NCBI RefSeq assembly: GCF_030864355.1
Contig: NC_083396.1
Coordinates: forward strand, 2,542,001-2,606,000
DNA from: Cutaneotrichosporon cavernicola
Lineage: Eukaryota; Basidiomycota; Tremellomycetes; Trichosporonales; Trichosporonaceae
DNA length: 64,000 nt
Direction: 5' to 3'
Below the pieces are notes generated by a model. That model saw nothing but the letters and a program-made list of their open reading frames with translations, did no database searches and was not told where the DNA came from. Below, in pieces: positions 55,901 to 64,000 of the stretch; positions within the stretch are counted from its first letter, which is position 1, and each line of letters starts with the position of its first letter. Position numbers and translations under genes: made by a program.

Positions 55901-58900
55901 CGTTGACAACGGCGAGGAACGCCTTCAGGAGCTCGGCGTCCAGCACCTGCTCGTCGTGGAACAGGCGGAGCGCGACGTTGAGGACGTTGGGGTCACGCGC
56001 GTCATTGCCGTACTTCTCACGGAACTCCTCGCGGTCGAACGAAGGGTAGCGAGTGAGGAGCGAGGCGAAACCATCCTTGAGCTCCTCAAGCGAGTTGTAC
56101 GAGGTCATCAGACCGAAGCGCATGGGCTCCGACTTAGCGTGGACGAGGTAAGTGAGATCGCTCATGCTGGCAAGGCGAGTGATGTCACGCGACGAGTCGA
56201 CGCGAGGAGTGCCGGCCTCGAGACCCGCACCACCGAACTTGAACTTCCAAGTGACGATGTTGGGGCCGCCAGTCTCAGTGGACGGCTCGTAGTCGAGGTG
56301 CATGAGGTTGTACACGCGGTAAGCGCGGCGGATGTAGACCTCGAGGGCGGCAAGGACGACCCATGGGTCCTTGTAGTCGAAGAAAGTCGACAGCACGTCG
56401 AAGACCGTGTAGCGGGAGTCGGTGATCTCCTTGAGGGCCTCACCGGACGGAAGGCGGTGACCGCTGCCGGCCTCACCGAAGTAGCTGGTGGTAATGGCAG
56501 AGTTGAGGATGCGCTCCATCTGGCCGAGACGCTCCTGGTAGCTAGGGAGCGAGCCAACAATGAGGACCTCCTTAGCCTTGAGGGCCGCCTTGGATGTGGG
56601 GCGGCTGTCGAGCTCGGAGAGACGAGTGAGAGCCTTGGCAACACCGCTCTCAGTGGTCGACTCGGCCTTGGGCGACTCGCTCTTGACGAGGTCAAGGAGC
56701 TGGAGTACAAGCTTGGTCTTGGAAGCAACCTTCGAGTGCGAGAGGACGAGCTTGACCACCTGGTCCAGGTCCTTGTTCTCCTCACGGAGCTTGAGGACGA
56801 TCTCCTCCTGGGTGAGGGTGCTGTCGGCGAACGGCTCCTCAATCTCGCAGAAGTAGTTGAGGAGGTCGGCGTAGATCTGCCATTCGTGGACCTTGAGACC
56901 ATATGCAAAGGCGTCAATGAGGGTCTGGAGAGGAGCGATCGCGGCAGTGACACTCTGGCGGTCCTTGAAGTCGACGTTCTCGTCAATGAAGCTGTCGATG
57001 GTGCGCTTGAGCTTGTTCGAGGGGAACTCGAGCTTGTCCTTGCGGCAGGTGTCAATTATCTGGCGGACCTGCTCCTCGAGCTTCAGCGGCATACGGCCGT
57101 GGAGTGTCGAGAGGACGTCGTGCGCGTTAGCGAACGGGAGGTCCTGGTCGCGGAGAGTGGACTGGACAACATTGAGCGAAGCGGTGACAGCCGAGGTGTT
57201 GTCGTAGCCGGCAAGGTTGTCGTAGAGGATCTCGAGGTGCTCGCGAAGGCGCTGATGCGGCTTGGTACCGTAGCGGCCGTTCTTGAGCTCGAAGCTGGGG
57301 AGCATCCCAGTGAACGGCTTGGCGAACTTGACCTTGGTAGGGTCGTCGAGGGTGAGGATACCGATGAGTTCACCCTGGCCGAGCTGGGCACCGGGCTGCT
57401 TCATGAACTGCGCAATACCGCTCTCAGTGGTAGTGACCGGCATGATCATCTTCATGACCTCGATCTCAGCGTAGGCCTGGCCGGCGTCAACGTGGTCGCC
57501 GTTGTCGATGAGGTAGCGAACAAGCTTGCCCGGCGAGGGCGAGCGAAGCTGAGTAGGGTCACGCTCATCCTCGATCATGCAGGTCTGCTGGTTGACCGAG
57601 ACGACCATCGCGCCAACCTCTTCGCGGTAGTAGACGGTGTGCGAGGCGCCGTCAAGCGAGATGAGGAGACCGCCGTCGCTGAGGCTGCGGCAGCCGACGT
57701 AGATGCGACCGCCGTTCAGGTAGAGGGTGAACTGGAGTGGCGCAGACTTGGCCATGGCGAACGAGTAGCGGACGTCATCGTAGATGAACTCGGTCTTAAA
57801 GAAGGTCTGGAGAGTGTCCTTGGTGGGAATCTGGCCACGGTCGAGGATCGACTTGTACTTGCCGACCGACGCCTCGTAGGCAATGTGGGCCTTGACAGTG
57901 GCACCACAGATAACAGCGAGGGTGGTGTCCGGGCGCTCTGAGGTCATACCCTCGGCAATGAGGCCGTCAAGCCACTGAGTGGTGATGGTGTTGTTCTCAA
58001 ACTCCGGCTTCTCGAGTAGCTTGATTAGGTACTCGACAGTAGTGCGGAACTCGCCGCGAATGCTAAGCTCCTTCAGAGCGACGACCATCGACTTGCGCGC
58101 CTCGCTGCGTTCCATGCCGTAGGCAAAGATGTGGCCGAACTGCGAGTCGGCGTACTCGTGGAGACCACCGGCCGACGAGACCGAGAAGTAACCCCAGACG
58201 TTTGAGTTGGAGCGGAAGTTGAGCTCAGTAAGAGCACCAGACGAGGGCTTGAAGCCGGCGTCTGGGTTTTCACCGGTGATACGGCAAGCAATAACGTGGC
58301 CCTTGGGCTTGGGCTTGCGCTGGGTGAGCGAAGATCCGGGCTTGTCACCGTCAAAGTCGATCTCCGTTGAGCCGTGCGGGTCCATACCGTAGAGAGTGCG
58401 GATGTCGCGGATGCGGTGGAGAGGGATACCCATGGCAACCTGGAGCTGGATGGCCGGGATGTTGCAGCCCGACACCATCTCGGTGGTGGGGTGCTCAACC
58501 TGGAGACGGGGGTTGAGCTCGAGGAAGTAGTACGAGTCGTCGTGGTGCGAGTAGAGGTACTCGACTGTGCCGGCCGAGACGTAGCCGACGAGCTTGGCAA
58601 GACGGACAGCGGCCTTCTCCATCTTCTCGAAAGTCTCGGGACGAGCGATGGTGACGGGAGCCTCCTCAATAATCTTCTGGTGGCGACGCTGGACCGAGCA
58701 GTCACGGCCAAAGAGCGAGATGGCGTTACCGTACTGGTCAGCCATAAGCTGGACCTCGAGGTGGCGCGCCGCCGAAGCGAGCTTCATGATGAAGATCGGT
58801 GAGCCGGGAACCTCGCTGGCAACCGCCTGGTAGGCCTGCTTGAACTTGTCGCCCGAGTCAATCATGCGGATACCCTTGCCACCGCCGCCCTCCGAAGCCT

Positions 58901-60042
58901 TGATCATGACGGGCCATCCGATCTGCTCGGAGCGCTTGAGGCCCTCCTCCCAATCGTGGACGCAGGCGTCGTCGTACGCCTTGTCGGGGACGGTAACAAA
59001 GCCGGAAGGCGAGAGGACAGTGTCGGTGATACCAGTGCCGGACCAAGCCATGCAAGAGACGTCGGCCGATTGCGCGACAATGGTCGACGAGATCTTGTCA
59101 CCAAGCGAGTGCATGGCAGAGGCCGGGGGGCCGATGAAGATAATCTTGGCCTTGCCCAGCAACTCGGGAAGGCGGGGGTTCTCCGAGGCGTGGCCCCTGT
59201 AGAAAGAGTTAGTGTGGGGCTCAAAATTGGGTTCCGGGCGATTAGATAGGGCCGCGCGGCGCCACCGGCAGTCATCACTCACCAGCCAGCCCAGACGGCG
59301 TGCACACCGGCACGCTCGGCAACGTCAACAATAAGGTCGACATTGGCGTAGTTGTTGTTGTTGGAGCCACCGGGGACCTCGACGTAGCGGTCCGCCATGC
59401 GGATGTACTCCGCGTTGATATGGAGGTCCTCGGGAGTGGCCATGACCGTAAACTCAATCATGCGGTCGGAGCCAAAAGTCTCATACGACCACTTGCGGAC
59501 TGAGCGGATCTCCTTGACGGCCGCGATACCGTTGTTGGCGATCAGGACCTGTGTACGTCAGACAAAACCCCACAAAATCGCAAATCGCCGCCTTCCTTTT
59601 TCATCTCACTCACCTTGCTAATTACGGTGTGACCACCGTGTTTCTTGACGAAGTCCGTGACCTCGCCAGTAGGGGCAACGTCGACAGAGTTGCCGCCTGC
59701 GATGCGGGAAAGTCCATTGGGACCAAGAAGAAGAGTTAAGAGCGATAGAGACGATAATGTACAAGGTCGAGTGGGAGAGGGAAGGTAGTGTCAGCTACGT
59801 CGGTCATGAATGTGTGCGTGTGTGTGTGCGTGTTGGACAGGAGTTGGTCCGCAGATGCAGCTACTGGTAACCTGCGTTTGGAAGGACCCGAGCGCCATCC
59901 AAAGCTTCAAGGCCGTCGCAACCCCAACGAAAAAGAATGACAACTGGAACGGTTACTCACCAATGAATTGGGAGACGCGCGAGTGGTCATACTGACCACC
60001 GGCGGCACCACCGTTGGCACCGCTGGGAGCGACAGCGGCCAT
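52938..60042 (-). CDS. ACC1: Acetyl-CoA carboxylase
   Basis: Four exons (59961-60042, 59614-59696, 59283-59548, 52938-59196) give 2229 residues. The biotin carboxylase domain begins [20 protein letters not shown] and has the ATP-binding [11 protein letters not shown]. The biotin carrier has EVMKM with biotinyl Lys at about residue 726. A long central domain follows, then the carboxyltransferase domain ([47 protein letters not shown]). The enzyme makes malonyl-CoA in the cytosol, the rate-limiting step of fatty acid synthesis. Introns are 264, 65 and 86 nt, longer than most here. Codon use is strongly biased, as in highly expressed genes; this opens very long frames on the opposite strand. A 2.1-kb gene-free region lies upstream. 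Confidence 0.98.
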
Positions 60043-60351
60043 GATGGCGTTGTAGTGTTAAAGTTGCACAAGTGTCCCAGCTGTAAAGCTGTAGATTGAA
60101 GTGTACGAGGGAGAGCCTCGGGGCAAGATGGTGGAGCTCGTTGGAGCCGTGTGTGATTTAGGAAGACCTCCAAGCCTTGCCAGCGCCTAATGAAGGAGAA
60201 GGGGGAGGACGATGGAGTGAGTGAGAGTAGTCACGGCACAGAGGCGTTCAAGTAGACTGGCCGAGAAGTGGAAGAGGAATGAGAAGAGAAGGGAGGGAGA
60301 GTGATGGCGAGAAGAGAAGAAAGGGTAGAGATGAAGGTATCGGAGGAGGAA

Positions 60352-60361
60352 GGGGGGGGGG
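60352..60361 (+). repeat. 10-base poly-G tract
   Basis: An uninterrupted run of ten G about 310 bp upstream of the ACC1 start. On the ACC1 coding strand it is a C run. Confidence 0.85.
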
Positions 60362-61224
60362 TGAGAGTTAGAGTGCGGGGCAGGGGTTGTGTGAGAGAGT
60401 GCCGATTGAGCGCCGGGGTTGTTGCCTTGGATTCGGCGGTGAGGTAACCTTAGATGAGCCTTTGGGCAAGTGCTACAGGTGCTGACCTTTAGGCGCTTGT
60501 CATGGGCTACTGGATAACTGGGGACCTGGGACATGGGACACCTGGGAGAGTTGGATAGGTGGGGTGGAGAGGTCAGCCGGCCAGCCGAGTGCCCTGGGCC
60601 ATGGGATAGGTGGGCCTGCGGGCAAGATGCGGAGCAGGAACGCATCATCTGGACCTGGATTCTCTACCTGATTCTGTTACCAACTTACCCACCTCCACCC
60701 AGTGACCACTGATCCCTCTTTCCCCATGACATACAGTGGGGCAGCGGAATCTGTTCGGCCACCTTCGGCCACCCAGAGTAATCCCGCCCGGTTCACTCTT
60801 CACTCTGCACTTGCCCCAATTTTCGGCACTTGGCCCATTTGGCCTCTGATCATCTGACAAAACCATACTAATTAATCACTCGGTCTAATATTATAATATT
60901 CCATCCTCTATCTACTAATCAAATCCCACGATAAAGCCGCCCTCCTTGTCTCATCTCAACCCCATCGTTTCAATTGCTGTGGGAGCCAAACCCCAAGTCC
61001 TCCATAGCTTATGCATCCCAAAACAGACTCCAAGTCATCTGCTCTACTCTACTCTGCTGGGCGCTATGAGGGTGGATACCATGACCGATTGGCCCAGATG
61101 TCATCTTCTGCTCCATCGCAATCTATCCGCACTGCTCCGATACCAGACAGGCACCGATTCTCCCTGGTCTCACCTCCCACACAATCCCCCTGTCTGTCAT
61201 GTTGCATATCACCTGCAACACTTA

Positions 61225-61296
61225 CATCACCTGCATCACCTGCATCACCTGCATCACCTGCATCACCTGCATCACCTGCATCACCTGGATCACCTG
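61225..61296 (+). repeat. 9-bp minisatellite (CATCACCTG), eight units
   Basis: Seven exact CATCACCTG units and an eighth variant GATCACCTG, head to tail. It is not inside a gene and lies 1.2 kb upstream of ACC1. CACCTG is an E-box-like (CANNTG) hexamer, so each unit presents one. Confidence 0.92.
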
Positions 61297-61672
61297 CGCC
61301 ACGCAGCCACCTAGTTATACCCATGTCTTATGAATCATCTGGCCCGTGCCAAAACCTCGAGTGCCTTTCTGCTCTCCGATCTACTGTCATACCTACAATA
61401 CCTGTAATGCCTAGCCAGCTGCCAACTTGCCAACTTGCCAAGTTGTCAACTGGCCAACTAGCGGCGCTCATTTCCGCCTAGCGCTCTTTCCGCGGTTCCC
61501 ACTGTACCCACGACACCCACCCTGTACGACCCTATGTAATCATCACGTTGATCCTCATATCATCTGATCTCTTACATGGTGCAGCATGCAAGCTGCATTA
61601 CTCCCGCGCGCACATCCAGGGGAGGCCTAGAAATCGTTCAGGCACCACCTTCAAGCCCAGTCGGGGATACTG

Positions 61673-61705
61673 GGGTGCATGGGGTGCTGGGGTGCATGGG
61701 GGCCT
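61673..61705 (+). repeat. GGGGTGC-type G-rich repeat
   Basis: Alternating TGGGGTGCA and TGGGGTGCT units over about 33 bases, followed by further G runs to about 61718. Confidence 0.7.
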
Positions 61706-62175
61706 TGGGGGGGAAGGATGTAAAGGGAAAACAAGAGCACGTTGCATTGGGGACACCACGGCTCCTCGGCTTAAGTCGGCCATTTACCCAATCCATCGTA
61801 ACCAGCCGTGCACTCCATGGGGCGACTTTTCTCCTCTCAACACCGGCAACAATACATAGAAATGACAGTCACAACATTCTGGGGAAGGACAAGGGTAAAT
61901 GACCAGTCAGGTTGCCTCCAACGTGCAGACCTCATGGTGGTGACTAACCGCGTATCTCCGGGACTGGCTGGTCCAGGCGAGAGGCGGATGATGGATGGAG
62001 GGATGGCGAAGGGTTCACATGGGAGACTCTCCGATGTTGGCAGGCGATAGCGAGTGGGCAATGTGATGCGAGCCGAACGTGATCTCGAAGTTTGCAGCTC
62101 GGTAAAATCAGGGCTCGAGTTGTCAAACACACCGAAATAGGTCACCGCACTAACTGCCGTCGGATGCCGAGATGG

Positions 62176-63510
62176 CTAGTCGCCACGAGCACGCCGGCCG
62201 CGACCCGTCTGCGAACCTTGGATCCGGCTCCAGTCGCTCTCACGTTCAAGGATCGTGGCCTCCTCCATTCTCTTCATGTCGTTGAGGGCTTTGCCAAGTA
62301 CCCATCCAGACTGGACAGTCGCTGTGCGCTTCCCACCAGCTGTGGCCTGCGCCGCCGCTGGCCCGCTGGCATTCGCCAAGCCGGTGCCGGTGCCTGCTGC
62401 CGTTCCAGCCTCTTTGTCGCCATCTGCACCCTTGCCTCGCCCGCGCTTCGTGCTCTGCATGCTGGCCTGGAAGCCGTTTGGTGGTGGTTTGACTGTCAGC
62501 ACGGATGAATCCCGGCTGAGGATATCGTCCGTGTTGATAACAGCGAGTTGTGGGGCCAGTAAGTTGTGGAGCATCAGGTCGTCACTGTTCTTGGGCCCCT
62601 CCGGGGGGCTCGACGTTCCCGAGTCACCACCGCTGCGGAGGTTGAGCGGCGTATCAGTGCGCGATGATACCGAGCGAGGCTCAGCACGGTTGATGATCGG
62701 GGCGCGGCGTGGACGCGGGCGAGTCTGTGCCTCGAGAAGTGCCTCTGGACAAGTTAGCTTGCTGCTCGTCGGCGACTTGGAGTTGGGAACGGGGCCATTT
62801 CCGACAGCTGGTGCCGCTAGCCATTGCCGAAACTCACCAGAAACGATGTCCCCTCCTTCCTTCTCCGCCGTGAGCTTGCGCCGACGTTCGTCCATGGCGG
62901 CAAGTAGCCGTGACCGGATTTGGTCGCGAGCCTCCCAGTACTGCTGCTCAATATGAGCTCGTTCGCTCTTGTACATTCGCTCTGCCTGCTCAGATCTGAT
63001 GGTCAGTCACGTGCTCGTTCCTTAACCAAGCCCTAACAACCTCCCTCCACCAGCATCACCCCAATCTGCGCACTCACGCGTACTCGTAATGCGTCTCCGA
63101 TCTTTGGAGGAACGCGTCGCGCTCGATAGACTTGGGGTACAGGCGGAGAAGGTACTTCTGCGACGTGGGCGGCTGAGTGTTGACAGCCTTGTTCTCGTTG
63201 TGGTACTCCTTGTATTGTTGGGAGAATTTCCTAGGTCGTCAGTGGGCGCACAAACGCCATCCATCCTCAACCACATGCTCTCGTGGCACCGTACGCGCGT
63301 GATGCGTGTTACTGCAAGCTGCGATTGCGCAAGGAAGGTGAGTCGAAGGAAGGCTACTCACTCGTCACGGTGCTGCCAGCTTGTGCTGTGGAGAAGCTCT
63401 ATCTTGTTGACAGTTTCGCGTCGCTTGCGGTCGCGCTTCGACTCCGCCGCTTGAGGTGGGAGGAGGTTTGAAGGCGGCGCAGCGTGGGCCGAGGTGTGAG
63501 GTCTGGACAT
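62176..63510 (-). CDS. SDS3: Sds3/BRMS1-like subunit of the Sin3-Rpd3 deacetylase complex
   Basis: Four exons (63362-63510, 63078-63230, 62838-62995, 62176-62744) give 342 residues. The N-terminal half is a charged helix: SKRDRKRRETVNKIELLHST, KFSQQYKEYHNENKAVNTQP, then SEQAERMYKSERAHIEQQYW and ARDQIRSRLLAAMDERRRKL. These follow the Sds3-like domain, where a KRD/KRR start is followed by a long coiled coil ending 'KxRLLxxLEExRRKL'. Sds3 holds together the Sin3 histone-deacetylase complex in the nucleus. The C-terminal half is disordered (S/P/G-rich) and ends in a basic patch. The intron at 62745-62837 is 93 nt, stop-free and a multiple of three, so retention would add 31 residues. Another coiled-coil chromatin protein is possible. 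Confidence 0.75.
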
Positions 63511-63831
63511 GGATGCTGTCTGATTGAGGTTGGATGGATGTGGTCAACAATGGAGGAGAGGGGGGTGTCGTGATCAACAGTGGTTGAGCACTTAGGATGA
63601 TCTAAATGGTGCACTCGAATAAAGTTGGTTCAACCCGTCATGGTCTGTGCGACGGTGGGTGGCGGACAGGCACATGCGCCATTTGGCCACCACCACCTGG
63701 CCACTACTACTGTACACAGACAGACCGTGTTAACTTCACCGCTTCGACTCATCCACTCCATCTCATACTCCCAATATCCATTCCTCCTCATCTCAAACCA
63801 ACCAAACTCGCCTTCACCACTCACCGGCGCC
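63511..63831. other. Divergent promoter SDS3/SFT2
   Basis: 321 bases between divergent starts. The part next to SFT2 is a CT-rich leader. No gene recognised. Confidence 0.6.
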
Positions 63832-64000
63832 ATGTCCGCCAACGCGGCCAACTCTTTCCATTCCCAGCTCTCAGGCTTTCGCTGGGCGAACTCGGTCCAG
63901 GACGATTCGGCTGGCTCGACCAACAACAATTCCTCTGGCAACATGTTCAGCCGCACATGGAATAGTTTCAGTGGCTATATCCCTCTGAGGAACGAAGGAC
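63832..64000 (+). CDS. SFT2: Vesicle-transport protein Sft2 (N-terminal part)
   Basis: Partial gene cut by the right end. The 56 visible residues include SFHSQLSGFRWANSVQDD and MFSRTWNSFSGYIPLRNEG. The 'LSGFRW' and 'FNSxxGYIPLR' pair is the Sft2/SFT2D signature just before the four-helix membrane domain, which lies outside the window. Sft2 acts in fusion of endosome-derived vesicles with the late Golgi. The start is the first ATG, preceded by a pyrimidine-rich leader. Confidence 0.83.
   Translation, partial: MSANAANSFHSQLSGFRWANSVQDDSAGSTNNNSSGNMFSRTWNSFSGYIPLRNEG

Larger units (their letters stand above)
60043..62175. other. 2.1-kb upstream region of ACC1
   Basis: 2133 bases between the ACC1 start and the SDS3 stop, so nearly all of it is ACC1 upstream sequence. 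It contains a 10-base G run (60352-60361), an eight-unit 9-bp minisatellite (61225-61296), a GCCAACTTG-type repeat near 61418-61460 and a G-rich GGGGTGC repeat near 61673-61705. No gene resembling a protein was found. Confidence 0.6.

Noticed and set aside
55674..57941. 755-codon open frame on the plus strand inside ACC1
   Set aside because: It is exactly antisense to the clearly coding ACC1 exon. Strong codon bias there removes stops on the opposite strand; the translation has no family likeness.

Overview
This window is a gene-dense piece of a fungal nuclear chromosome. It holds 26 protein-coding genes, two of them cut by the window ends. The homologies are fungal throughout. The very short introns (mostly 31-60 nt) have GTGAGT-type donors and a CTGAC/CTAAC branch site only a few bases before the acceptor. 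The GC-rich coding sequence, the chitin deacetylase and the KRE6-type glucan protein fit a basidiomycete yeast of the Tremellomycetes, most likely Trichosporonales. The species cannot be named from sequence reading alone. No rRNA, tRNA, transposon, CRISPR or viral gene was recognised.

Layout (strand): 0-5 kb: PIG-S/GPI17 (-, partial), ACL4 ribosomal-protein chaperone (+), SDHAF1/SDH6 (-), proteasome beta5 PRE2 (+). 5-13 kb: THO7 (+), RAT1 5'-3' exoribonuclease (-), TVP38 (+), UFE1/syntaxin-18 (-). 13-25 kb: a 2 kb gene-free stretch, the 2682-residue neurofibromin/IRA RasGAP (+), MOB2 (-). 25-33 kb: SRP9 (+), an unknown small protein (-), FMP32 (-), MAK16 (+), MED4 (-), MPP6 (+), RPL33 (-). 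33-42 kb: chitin deacetylase (+), GH31 alpha-xylosidase (-), a sugar transporter (+), RPS10 (-). 42-64 kb: KRE6/SKN1 (+), NUP192 (-), acetyl-CoA carboxylase ACC1 (-), SDS3 (-), SFT2 (+, partial).

Most genes are housekeeping and unrelated neighbours, arranged as divergent or convergent pairs. The one group that looks functionally linked is the divergent GH31 alpha-xylosidase and maltose-permease-type transporter. They share a 688 bp promoter with two identical 12-mers, each containing the palindrome CACCGGTG. The enzyme has no signal peptide, so an import-then-hydrolyse module for xylosylated oligosaccharides is a reasonable inference.

For 23 of the 24 complete genes the exon structures were worked out by hand and the exon lengths sum to a whole number of codons; the remaining one is a single-exon unknown. 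The gene-structure oddities are an intron directly after the ATG of RAT1, 6/35/21-nt opening exons in MAK16, an 11-nt microexon in TVP38, 31-33-nt introns, and a 93-nt stop-free in-frame intron in SDS3. I did not find a convincing wholly new multi-gene system. The best leads are the xylosidase/transporter pair and the intron architecture.
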